From Bacteroidales bacterium (GTDB taxonomy: Bacteria > Bacteroidota > Bacteroidia > Bacteroidales > F082), in assembly GCA_016290215.1 (NCBI GenBank), contig JAEETH010000006.1, positions 40,866 through 104,865 of the forward strand: a stretch of 64,000 nucleotides of DNA. The letters are read 5' to 3'. A program made the position numbers and the translations under genes. This document shows positions 50,633 to 60,100 of this stretch, one piece after another. Positions within the stretch are counted from its first letter, which is position 1, and every line of letters starts with the position of its first letter. The notes below the pieces were generated by a model that saw nothing but the letters and a program-made list of their open reading frames with translations, ran no database searches and was not told where the DNA came from.

Positions 50633-53632
50633 TTACAATTGTTTGGGCAGTTCAATTTGGAATTCCGTGCCCACGTTTTCCTCGCTCTCAAAGGATATTG
50701 TGCCGCCAGCGGCCTGAACGATGTTGTATGTCAGCGAAAGGCCGACGCCTGAACCTCCCGATTTGGTGGTGAAGTTAGGCAGGAAGATGCGTCCTTTATC
50801 CTCATCCTTAATGCCTTTTCCATTGTCTTTCACGCTGATAATGAAAGATGTTTCTATCATCTTCAGTGTGACATTAATAAGGCCGTCAGGTTTTGAACCG
50901 ATGGCTTGCACCGCGTTCTTGATGATGTTGCCCACAGCACTGTTCAGATTGGTCTTGTCGCCGTTGTAGGTGTAGTCCTTTGTCTTGTCGAAGTCGTAGT
51001 GGAAGGTGATGTTTTCAGTATTATCGTACAGGTTTACGACATTACCTACCAATTCTGACAAATCCAACGGCTGCGGATTGTTTTCGGGTAGTTTAGCGTA
51101 GGTTGAGAACGAAGAAGCGATGTCCGACAGGGCGTCAATCTGTTCGATGAGCGTGTTGGTGGTACGTTGGATTTGCTCTGGAGTGGCTTTTCCATTGTCG
51201 ATATTCCGTTGCAGCAATTGCACGCTGAGACGCATCGGTGTGAGCGAATTTTTAATCTCGTGTGCCACTTGCCGTGCCACGCCTCGCCAGGCACTTTCCG
51301 TAACCGTGCGTTTCAGTTCTGCGGTACTCTTTTCTAATTCTACGATAAGTTGGTTGTATTGCTTGACCAAAGCCCCGATTTCGTCATCACTATTCCATTC
51401 GATGGGCTCGTTCTTTTGGTCTATTTTGATGCCGCCCAACTTGTTTTGGATTAACGTCAACGGCTCGGTCAGTCGCTTGCTGAGGATTAGGATGAAAATC
51501 AATGCGATGCCTAATAAGATTAAGATAATATTGATATAGGTCAACACAAAATCAAGGATTTCCTTTTGTAGGTCTGTGGCACTTGAGAAATAAGGTGTGT
51601 TGAGGAAGGCCAACGTATTCCCGTTTTCGTCAGAAATGGGAATGTAAGACGATTCGTATTTGCCTTTGCCGAGGTGTTCTTCATGGGTAAAGAATAGTGC
51701 CTTGTTGCGGTACATTTGTTGGTATGCCTCGGCGTTCATCAACGGTGCAAGCAGGTTCAGGTCATAGATTTCCTGGCGTGTGGTGGATATCAATTGTCCG
51801 TTGAGATGGTATAGGTTTAAATCGGTGAAGAAGGTGTTGGCATAGTGTTGCAGAATCTCCGTCCACTGCTCTCTCGATGCGGTTCTCATCATCGTTGGGA
51901 AATCGAGGTCGTTGCGCATTTCCAAAGATATGGTTCGGGTGGTCTCAAACTGTGATGCTTTGGTTTTTTGGTTATATAGCGTCTGCATGTAGAAAACCGA
52001 TACTGGACCTACGGCAAGAAATGAGATGCCGAGGGTATAGAAAATCACGGTTTGAAGTCGTCTGCGTAGACTTCTCTCTCTCCATTTGTGGTGTTCTTTT
52101 GGTCGTAACAGCCAAACAATCAGAATGAAAGGTATGGACAATCCAAGGAAGAATACGGCAAAAGGTGCGGTTTTTTCCGACAACGTTTTTGTTGGGGTGC
52201 TGATGATGAGAGCGTCTTGTTCACCTTTGTATGTGGCAAAATGCTTGAATTTTTTGCTATAACTAAATTCCTGGTCCTTCACTTTGAGACTGTTCAGGAA
52301 GTTGGGATACACATATCGGCCGTATTTATAAACGAGTAGGTTGTCGCGATAGTTGGCAACGGAATAGTCGTAGGGTTTGTTATTGTTTGATTCTTGCAAG
52401 AGCTGAGGGAAGCCAAAACCTTCTGGGGCTATGGGCTTGTAAAACTCAAAGTATAGTTTTTTTTGCTGCAATGAGTCTTTGGATCGAATTGTAATTCTAC
52501 CTAAATAATTGGGATCCAATGTGTAATAGTCCATGAAATACAGTTCATCCCCTACCCTTTTCTGTTTGTTGTTGGCAATTCTTTCCAAGAAATAGGTATC
52601 GCAATTGGTGACATACCCTTCGGGTTGGATGTTGATTTCCTCTCCTGGGGCACAAAGGGTTAGTGTGGTATGGTAGGTCTGCATGGTCTCGTCGAAGAGC
52701 AGTTCCTTCGAGTAACCAAGTATCACGTCGGCAAGCACATTGCTTTCGGCAAAAAGCATTTCCCTGACAATGGTGTCGGATTTTAGTTGTAAGGCAAAAT
52801 TTGCATAACTGTCTTCGAACGATTCGTCTCGTTTTTCTAACAGATTTTCAGCCTGTTGCTTCATCTGCTCGTTTTCCCGACCTTCTGTAATTCTGTAGTA
52901 AATGTATGTTCCAATGGCAGAAATAACCAAAATGGATGCTATCCCAATAATCACAATTCGCGACCTGTTTCTGGCCTTTTCTGGTACTCCCTTACGTTTT
53001 CCGACAACTAACACCAAACCTATGGTGAGCATCAGCACTAATGGAAGTGGCCATAAATAGCGATAGGGCTCGTTAAGTTTTGGCTTTCCCTCGATGTGGT
53101 AATTGGCTATGACTTTTCCATCACTATTGGTAAGGGCTGCGCCTTCTTCGTCTTCTGAAATTCGTATCTTGGCATCAAAAATGCTGGGAAATGATTGTAT
53201 GCGGTTGATGAAATATTGGTTTTCGATTTGGTAGGTTGTGCTGACCAATTTGTAGACATAATACGTCATGGAACCGCTTTTATACGATTTCACAAAGTAA
53301 TTTCCCGAAAGCAATGGGCAAATGGTATCGTTCCCCAATTCGACCTTTCGTTTCATCAGTTTTGGGTTGACGGTGTTGTCGTTCCAAAACACTAAAGTGT
53401 CGTGCATAAATACGGCTAAACCAATGTGGTTTTTTTCCAGTTCCTCATGATTTAATCCTTTGTCGATTATGGAACGCATTTCCTTGTCCATCTTCGACAC
53501 GGATCGCTGAAAGTGTCGCTGAACCGTTTTTTCGTTCAAGGAGAGATAAAAGAACAACGCCAAGGCCAAGCCTAATGCTATGCTGAGCCAACATAAAATC
53601 TTCCCGGTTTTTATGCTCCTTTTATCTTCCAT
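50633..53632 (-). CDS. Orphan membrane sensor histidine kinase, NtrY-like
   Basis: 999 residues. Six predicted membrane helices (about 12-28, 195-210, 225-243, 485-505, 525-548, 690-715) enclosing large extracytoplasmic loops, a HAMP-like linker, HisKA with RQVAHEIKNSLTPMRLSV near 780 (phosphorylated His), N box NLNSAVGNIIKNAVQAIG, and G boxes DNGKGIKDEDKG and GGSGVGLSLTYNIV. No response regulator is adjacent, so it acts with a distant partner. NtrY/KinB-like proteins in Bacteroidota sense envelope or nutrient cues; ligand unknown. Confidence 0.9.
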   Translation of the reverse strand: MEDKRSIKTGKILCWLSIALGLALALFFYLSLNEKTVQRHFQRSVSKMDKEMRSIIDKGLNHEELEKNHIGLAVFMHDTLVFWNDNTVNPKLMKRKVELGNDTICPLLSGNYFVKSYKSGSMTYYVYKLVSTTYQIENQYFINRIQSFPSIFDAKIRISEDEEGAALTNSDGKVIANYHIEGKPKLNEPYRYLWPLPLVLMLTIGLVLVVGKRKGVPEKARNRSRIVIIGIASILVISAIGTYIYYRITEGRENEQMKQQAENLLEKRDESFEDSYANFALQLKSDTIVREMLFAESNVLADVILGYSKELLFDETMQTYHTTLTLCAPGEEINIQPEGYVTNCDTYFLERIANNKQKRVGDELYFMDYYTLDPNYLGRITIRSKDSLQQKKLYFEFYKPIAPEGFGFPQLLQESNNNKPYDYSVANYRDNLLVYKYGRYVYPNFLNSLKVKDQEFSYSKKFKHFATYKGEQDALIISTPTKTLSEKTAPFAVFFLGLSIPFILIVWLLRPKEHHKWRERSLRRRLQTVIFYTLGISFLAVGPVSVFYMQTLYNQKTKASQFETTRTISLEMRNDLDFPTMMRTASREQWTEILQHYANTFFTDLNLYHLNGQLISTTRQEIYDLNLLAPLMNAEAYQQMYRNKALFFTHEEHLGKGKYESSYIPISDENGNTLAFLNTPYFSSATDLQKEILDFVLTYINIILILLGIALIFILILSKRLTEPLTLIQNKLGGIKIDQKNEPIEWNSDDEIGALVKQYNQLIVELEKSTAELKRTVTESAWRGVARQVAHEIKNSLTPMRLSVQLLQRNIDNGKATPEQIQRTTNTLIEQIDALSDIASSFSTYAKLPENNPQPLDLSELVGNVVNLYDNTENITFHYDFDKTKDYTYNGDKTNLNSAVGNIIKNAVQAIGSKPDGLINVTLKMIETSFIISVKDNGKGIKDEDKGRIFLPNFTTKSGGSGVGLSLTYNIVQAAGGTISFESEENVGTEFQIELPKQL

Positions 53633-53783
53633 GGCTTCTTTTTCTACAAAACTTCAGTTTTTTGTTGATATTGTGGTAGTTATAAAATCTTCTTTCTAAT
53701 GACTTTTCTTTTTGTTTTTGACCTACATTTCAACTTTGCGTAAAAACGTCTTAAATCGGCCAAAAACGGGTGATTTTTCAATT

Positions 53784-54662
53784 TTACAAATTCCTCTCGA
53801 AAACATACACCATGCTTGACCATTCTCCTGAGCACCTTGCCTTGCAATTCGACAATAAGCCTCTGAATGCCCCTTTTACTAAAGGAAACTTGTGATGTTT
53901 GTATTGTTCGCTCATAAAAGATATATAGTAGGCATCCCAAATCAGTTTTTCTGTCTTTTTTAGCTCTAATTCTTTGGTTTTGAATATTTTAGTTATTGTT
54001 TGCTTGCTAAAGTGGTTCAAATGGCGCGGCACATCGTATGCTGCCCACAATTCTTTGTAAAATTGGCCATCGTAGGACTTGTAATTGGGCACTGCGATGA
54101 CAATTCTTCCGTTGGGTTTGATGAGTCGCCTTAATTGTTCGATTTGCCATTTTAAATCATCCACATGTTCAAGTACATGCCACATGGTAATTACATCGAA
54201 TGATTCGTCAGGAATTTCTTCCAGTACTTCGCTATTGATGATATTTGCTTTTATCCTTTTGCGTGCAATCGCTTTGGCATCGTCTGAAGGTTCAACGCCC
54301 AAACATTTCCATCCTTGTTGTTCTGCTACATGTATGAAATCTCCCACTCCGCAACCTATATCCAAAAGTTTACCAACTTGTAATCCTTTTGTGGCAATTT
54401 TGAGTTTATGTTTTAGGTTTACTTTTTTTACTGCTTCATATAGTTTTGGAATAAAGCCTTTCTTGTTTTCCTGGTGACTGTAGTATTCATCAGATTTGTA
54501 GTAGGCCCCGATTTTTTCCTTGCTTGGTCTGGGCATCGTATATTGTAATCCGCAGCTTAGACATTCGCATATATGAAAGTCTTCTTTGGTTAGAAATTCA
54601 TCTTTTAACCAGAGATTGATTTGCGCTTTTTCTGATCCGCACCAAGGACAAATATTGTTCAT
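53784..54662 (-). CDS. Class I SAM-dependent methyltransferase with zinc-ribbon start
   Basis: 292 residues. N-terminal CPWCGSEKAQ...CECLSCGLQYTMPRP is a zinc-finger-like motif common to Methyltransf_23 proteins involved in glycan or polar-lipid pathways. The SAM site is LLDIGCGVGDFIHVAEQQGWKCLGVEPSDDA, and VITMWHVLEHVDDLKWQIEQLRRLIKPNGRIVIAVPN is the post-motif. Target unknown. Its promoter region overlaps the parS-like site at 54,672. Confidence 0.85.
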   Translation of the reverse strand: MNNICPWCGSEKAQINLWLKDEFLTKEDFHICECLSCGLQYTMPRPSKEKIGAYYKSDEYYSHQENKKGFIPKLYEAVKKVNLKHKLKIATKGLQVGKLLDIGCGVGDFIHVAEQQGWKCLGVEPSDDAKAIARKRIKANIINSEVLEEIPDESFDVITMWHVLEHVDDLKWQIEQLRRLIKPNGRIVIAVPNYKSYDGQFYKELWAAYDVPRHLNHFSKQTITKIFKTKELELKKTEKLIWDAYYISFMSEQYKHHKFPLVKGAFRGLLSNCKARCSGEWSSMVYVFERNL

Positions 54663-54671
54663 CTTTTATAG

Positions 54672-54687
54672 TGTTTCATGTGAAACA
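54672..54687. promoter_or_regulatory. parS-like ParB binding site (right end of the methyltransferase gene upstream region)
   Basis: TGTTTCATGTGAAACA differs from the widely conserved parS TGTTTCACGTGAAACA at one position. It lies in the 31-base gap between mnmG and the methyltransferase gene. A second near-copy lies at 56,577, on the other side of mnmG. Confidence 0.8.
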
Positions 54688-54693
54688 ATTCAA

Positions 54694-56565
54694 TTATCTA
54701 CCTAAAAAAATCGCAAGCACATTGATGTCTGCAGGTGAAATGCCGCTTATTCTTGAGGCTTGCCCTAAGGTCTCAGGTTGGTACCGATTTAGTTTTTCCC
54801 GCGATTCGTAGGACAGCGATTGGATGCTGTGAAAGTCGAAGTCTTTTGGAAGTTTCACGTTTTCCAATCGTCTTAGCTTGTCGGCAAGTTCGTCTTCCTT
54901 TTGGATATAACTGTCATACTTGATTTGTATTTCAGCCTCTTCAAGGCATTCCCTAATGAATCTATCTTGGCTCTTGTATTGTTCCAACGATGGTAATACT
55001 TCAATCATCTCCGACAGGTTGATTTGCGGACGTAACAAAAGGTACGACATTTTCATCTTTTGTTCGATTTTTGTGCTTTCCTTTTGCTCCAATAGACCGT
55101 TGATTTGGTCGGGATAAACATAATTTTCGTTGAGGAAGTTTTTGATTTCCGCAACATGTTTCTTCTTTTCCAAGAGTTTTTGGTAGCGGTCCTTTTTTGC
55201 TAGACCCATCGAATATGACATTTCTGTTAGTCTTGCATCTGCATTGTCTTGCCTCAACAAAATCCTGTGTTCCGCCCTGCTGGTGAACATTCGATAGGGT
55301 TCGTCCACGCCTTTTGTGATGAGGTCGTCAATGAGGACTCCGATATAGGCTTCGTATCTTGATAGAACCAAAGGTTTGTCGTTTCTTAATGCCAGATTTG
55401 CATTGATGCCTGACATCATACCTTGACATGCTGCTTCCTCGTAGCCGGTTGTGCCATTGATTTGTCCTGCGAAATATAAGCCATGTATTCGCCTTGTCTC
55501 TAAAGAATGATGCAACTGCTCTGGCGGGAAATAGTCGTATTCTATGGCATAGCCTGGGCGATAAATCTTGGCGTTTTCGAAACCTTCGATTTGTCTCAAA
55601 GCCTCGTATTGGATGTAGTCGGGAAGAGAGGAGCTGAAGCCGTTCAGGTAATATTCTTCCGTCGTCCAGCCTTCGGGTTCAACAAAAAGTTGGTGGCTGT
55701 CCTTGCCCGAAAACCGCTCTATTTTGTCTTCAATGCTCGGGCAATATCTCGGTCCCACACCTTGGATTCGACCATTGAACATGGGCGAATATTTGAAACC
55801 TTTTCGAAGCGTTTCGTGAACTTTTAATGAGGTATGTGCAATCCAACAACTCCTCTGTTTTGTGATTTTGAATGGCTCTGTATAGGAAAATCCTACCACT
55901 TCATCATCGCCTTTTTGCTCGACGAGTCTGCTGAAATCGATGGTTCGACCGTCGATTCTGACTGGGGTTCCGGTCTTCAGTCGTTTGACTTCAAAGCCCA
56001 ATTCTTTCAATTGCTCTGAAATTCCATGGCTGGCCACCTCTCCCATTCTGCCTCCTGAGAAATGCTGTTCACCGATATGTATCAAACCGTTTAGGAAAGT
56101 GCCGTTGGTGAGGATGACAGCTTTGCTTTCAATCTCACCTCCCATTAAGGTCTTGACGCCCTTGATTTGGTCGCCGTTCACGAGTAGTCCAACCACGGTG
56201 TCTTGCCAGAAGTCGACATTGGGTGTTTTTTCTAACATGCTGCGCCATTCGGCAGAGAACATCATCTTGTCGCTTTGGCACCTTGGGCTCCACATGGCGG
56301 GTCCTTTCGACTTGTTGAGCATCCTGAATTGTATCATGGTGCGGTCGCTGACGATGCCAGAATAACCTCCCATGGCATCGATTTCGCGGACGATTTGTCC
56401 CTTGGCAATACCGCCCATGGCAGGGTTGCACGACATGGAGGCCATCAGCCGCAAGTCCATGGTGATGAGTAAGACCTTGCTATCCATGTTGGCTGCGGCA
56501 GCAGCCGCTTCACATCCGGCATGACCGGCACCTACAACGATAATATCATACGGTTCAAAATACAT
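54694..56565 (-). CDS. mnmG: tRNA uridine-5-carboxymethylaminomethyl synthase, FAD subunit
   Basis: 623 residues, the usual length. IVVGAGHAGCEAAAAAANMDSKVLLIT (FAD binding), MSCNPAMGGIAKGQIVREIDAMGGYSG, GRMGEVASHGISEQLKELGFEVKRLKTGTPVR, RYCPSIEDKIERF, GLYFAGQINGTTGYEEAACQGMMSGINANL. With MnmE it modifies the wobble uridine of several tRNAs. The gene was called gidA and sits near oriC/parAB in many bacteria; here it is flanked on both sides by parS-like sites. Confidence 0.96.
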   Translation of the reverse strand: MYFEPYDIIVVGAGHAGCEAAAAAANMDSKVLLITMDLRLMASMSCNPAMGGIAKGQIVREIDAMGGYSGIVSDRTMIQFRMLNKSKGPAMWSPRCQSDKMMFSAEWRSMLEKTPNVDFWQDTVVGLLVNGDQIKGVKTLMGGEIESKAVILTNGTFLNGLIHIGEQHFSGGRMGEVASHGISEQLKELGFEVKRLKTGTPVRIDGRTIDFSRLVEQKGDDEVVGFSYTEPFKITKQRSCWIAHTSLKVHETLRKGFKYSPMFNGRIQGVGPRYCPSIEDKIERFSGKDSHQLFVEPEGWTTEEYYLNGFSSSLPDYIQYEALRQIEGFENAKIYRPGYAIEYDYFPPEQLHHSLETRRIHGLYFAGQINGTTGYEEAACQGMMSGINANLALRNDKPLVLSRYEAYIGVLIDDLITKGVDEPYRMFTSRAEHRILLRQDNADARLTEMSYSMGLAKKDRYQKLLEKKKHVAEIKNFLNENYVYPDQINGLLEQKESTKIEQKMKMSYLLLRPQINLSEMIEVLPSLEQYKSQDRFIRECLEEAEIQIKYDSYIQKEDELADKLRRLENVKLPKDFDFHSIQSLSYESREKLNRYQPETLGQASRISGISPADINVLAIFLGR

Positions 56566-56576
56566 TCTTTTTTCAG

Positions 56577-56592
56577 TGTTTCACGGGAAACA
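56577..56592. promoter_or_regulatory. parS-like ParB binding site upstream of mnmG
   Basis: TGTTTCACGGGAAACA differs from TGTTTCACGTGAAACA at one position. It lies 12 bases upstream of the mnmG start and 1.9 kb from the other site. Confidence 0.8.
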
Positions 56593-56633
56593 ATTTATTA
56601 AACACATTGAATATCAATCAAGTAACGATTTTA

Positions 56634-57119
56634 CTATGACCATTGACTATGACCATGACCGTTTTCTCCATAAGGGCGGTCATAGTCATGGTCATCGGTC
56701 ATAGCCTTATATAATAACAAAGCTTTTTCTTCTTGATCACGCATTTCTTTTTCGTCTTCTTCGGTATGGTCATCGAAGCCGATGAGATGCAACACGCCGT
56801 GGATGATGACCCGATGCAACTCGCTCTCATAGCTACGCCCAAAGGTCTCTGCATTTTCTTTGATTCGGTCGGTGCTGATGCAAAATTCACTCGAAAGAAC
56901 CGTCTCACAATCGGTCAAAGGAAAGGTGACAATGTCAGTGTAAAAGTCGTGACCGAGGCGCTCTCTATTGATCTCCAAGAGTTTCTCATCGCTACAAAAA
57001 TAGTAGTACAGCTCCCCTATCGTTTTGCCGTAACGATGTGCCACTTCCTCAATCCAAGCCTTGATACGTTGCGGTTCGATAGGTGGCATTTCCACATCCA
57101 ATGTGCTGAATCTAATCAT
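56634..57119 (-). CDS. ybeY: Endoribonuclease YbeY (rRNA maturation factor)
   Basis: 161 residues. The zinc motif HRVIIHGVLHLIGFDDHTEED matches the YbeY HGxxHLxGxDH signature. It is needed for 16S rRNA 3' end maturation and ribosome quality control. The last 21 residues (YDRPYGENGHGHSQWS region) are encoded by a palindromic repeat and are unlike the family, so the natural C-terminus may end about residue 140. Starts two bases after the DUF4175 stop. Confidence 0.92.
   Translation of the reverse strand: MIRFSTLDVEMPPIEPQRIKAWIEEVAHRYGKTIGELYYYFCSDEKLLEINRERLGHDFYTDIVTFPLTDCETVLSSEFCISTDRIKENAETFGRSYESELHRVIIHGVLHLIGFDDHTEEDEKEMRDQEEKALLLYKAMTDDHDYDRPYGENGHGHSQWS
56638..56700. repeat. Palindromic element at the end of ybeY
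   Basis: Left arm GACTATGACCATGACCG (to 56,661) and right arm CGGTCATAGTCATGGTC (from 56,677) with a 15-base loop. Related in sequence to the hairpin after pgk (17,346-17,396). It is read as the C-terminus of YbeY. Confidence 0.8.
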
Positions 57120-57120
57120 C

Positions 57121-60100
57121 CTAATGCGTGTTTTTCTTTAGGTAATACTCGTTAATCTTCTCTTTATAATAGGGAGCGTATTCAATCGGATTGGTGCGCA
57201 AGAACTCTTGGTTTTTCTTGAGCGTTTGCTCATACAAGTACTCGTCAATCTTGCGGTCGAATTGTGAGCCTTTGTACTCGTTTGACTTGCGTTTTTCTTC
57301 TTGATCTCGTTTTTGTTGGGCTTTTTCCGACTCCAACATCCTGGATTCAATCCTTTGGCTGCGCTCAATCATCTGACGGTTGATTTTCTTGTTCACTAAC
57401 TCCTCTTCCAGCTTCTCCATGTCCTTCATTATCTCGTTCAAACCGTCATCGCCAAGTTGCCCGTTTTCCTTCATTTCATTGAGCATTTGTTGCATGCCTT
57501 GGCGTAGCATCTCTTGTTCAGCAGCCATGCGGGCAAACTGTTCACTCATGGAATTGGGCATTTGTTGCCCCGACTTTTCCATTTGTTGCTGCAATTGCTT
57601 AAGTTGCTGGCTCAGCTGCTGTTGCATTTGCTGCATACTCTTCATGTTTTGGCTGCTTTGACCAGCATTCTGTTTGCAACTTTGCTTAGGCATTCCCATG
57701 CCCATGGATGCCATGCTGTTTTCCATATCCTCCAATGATTCGGCCAACATCAGCGCCAAATTGTTCATCGACATCATGGCGGTTTGTTGGTGGCGCGTGG
57801 CTTGCGACAGCTTCAGGTCGTTGAGTTGCTTCATTGCATTTTCTGTCTGATTTTCAATGGTATGTAACTCTTCGAAAATGAAGTTTTGTATCATAGGTTG
57901 GCGCATGGCCAAGTTGCGCAACGAGTCGCGAACCATGATGAAGTTGTCGGCCACTTCTTTTTGTTCGATAATTTTCTGCACCAACGAAGGGTCGTCGCTG
58001 CGCATGGTTCCGATTTCGTTCATCAAGGCTTCTTGTTCATGTGAGGCGTGCACTACGTTTTCGAGCAAAATGCGTGTCAAATGGGCATCTTCCGCCATCT
58101 GTTCCATGCCGCCCATCTGCATCATCATCATCATTTGGTCGGCCATTTTCTGCATCTTCTGACCTGCATTTTGCTTTTGCTGCGACGATTGCTGTTGTTC
58201 GCCGTTTTGCTCGTTTTGCATGGCATTGTCGAGGTCTTGGTTGATGCTTTCTTCCATTTCCTCGTCCTTTTCCATGTCGAAAGGCTCTTGCAGGTCTTTG
58301 TTTTTCTCCAAGAGTTGGTCGAGTTCGTCCATCATCTTTTCGAATTCCTCCTTGGCTTCCTCCGCCGATTTTTGGTCACTCTCCTCCCCTGCTTCTTTGT
58401 TCTGATTGTCAGAATTTTGATTATCAGACTCTTGCTTCTGTAATTCCTCGCCAAGTTTGTCCAATTTATTGGCCAAATCAGTAAGGTCTTTTTCCATCTT
58501 CAGCTGTTCCAAGAGCGCCAGATTACGGTCAAGCAAATCTTGCAATGACTGGTTGTTTTTCTTGATGTCCTGCATCATCTGTTGCATTTGCTCACGTGGC
58601 ATTTCTTCCAATAGCTTGTCGATTTGCTCCATGAGTTTCTGCAATTCTTCGGGAATCACCTCTTCAAAGAGTTTGTTGATTTGTTCCTGTTTCTTAAGTA
58701 GATCTTCATTGCCCAAATCATGCTCTTTCATGAAGTCCGACAGCTTGTCCTGCTCTTCCTGCAACTTGTTCCATTCCTCTTGAATCTGTTGCTGCCTTTC
58801 CAGCAGGTCTTTCATCTTTTCCTTGTCGGACCAATCCAAATCCTTCTTTTGGATGAGGTCTTGCAGCATCTTCTCGATTTCATCTTGCAGTTTGTCGGCC
58901 TCTTGTGACTTCTCTTGAAGCCTTTCCATAATGTCTTCCGACTGTTCGTCAGCGATGCTGTCCAAAGCGGCCTCCGAAGGCTTGTAGTAAGTGAACATTT
59001 CTGAGCGTTTCGACTTGGGACCATGGAAGCCGTCGTTGTCCCACACTTCGAAATAGACTTCCATGTTTTGTCCGGGCATGATGCCGAGGCTGTCCATGTT
59101 GAAACTATAAAAGAAAGAGGTGCGTGTTTGTTTCAAATCCAAGGGCACCGCTTTGACGATTTTTTTTTCTACGGGTTCCTTTACGATGCAGTTGAAGGTC
59201 AACTTGCTAAAACCGTAGTCGTCGGTGACAAGGCCCGAAAAATAGACATCGGTGGAAAGTTGCTCATCGAACGACTCCATGCGGATGTCGGGATAGGCAT
59301 CGGGCAACACGTCGACGGAGAAGGGTAGGGGGTCGATGGTTTGGTTCCAGGCGTTCTGTACCTGCACTTCGAATTTGGTGGACTGTGCTGCCACGAATTG
59401 GTATTCAAAGACATCGTCTTTTGCCGTCAGGTCGATGTTCAATGTGTCACGGCTGACGGTCATCTGTTCCGTGTCGCGGGTGCTGAAACTGAAAGTGAGG
59501 TTGGTACCTTGCGGGACGATGAGACGCGTTTTGGCCTCCATGGTCTCGTTGGTACGGTGGATATAGGACGGATAGCATAACTCGCAGCGGTAGGAGAGTA
59601 GGGTAGGGTTGGGGTGCACCGTGATGTGCAGGGGGCGGCTGATGTAGTCGCCGCCGGTCACGTTAAAGGTCAAGTCGTTAAAGAGATTTTTGAAGGTGTA
59701 GCTGAAGTCGTTAGCCGAGCTTTTGGTCATCAGTTGTTGCCCAAGCTCGCTCTTCACGTAGAAGGCATCGGGGATACGGTCGCCAGTGACATGGATGTTG
59801 AACTTCACCTCTTGGCCTTGCGTGGTCTCGATGTTGTCCTGTTCGATTTCCACCTGATAGGGGAGGGGCTTCTCGAAATGCTGCTCATAATTGACGATGC
59901 GCTGCGTGGGCTGCACGGCAAACGAAGGCAGAAAAACCATCAAAGCTATTAATAATAGGAGCGTTCCAAAGAAGATTCCTAAATACTTTAAGTTGCCTCG
60001 CAAATCGACGGCATCGGAGAAGCGGATGGGAGAGAGGCGGGCGCTACGTTGCTCGATGGTAGCAGCCAATAAAGCATTATCATCTAAGGTCCCTGAGCCT

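Noticed and set aside
53680-53940. A leftward 86-residue reading frame overlapping the methyltransferase end
   Set aside because: It is out of frame with, and mostly inside, a well supported methyltransferase gene, and has no recognisable domain.
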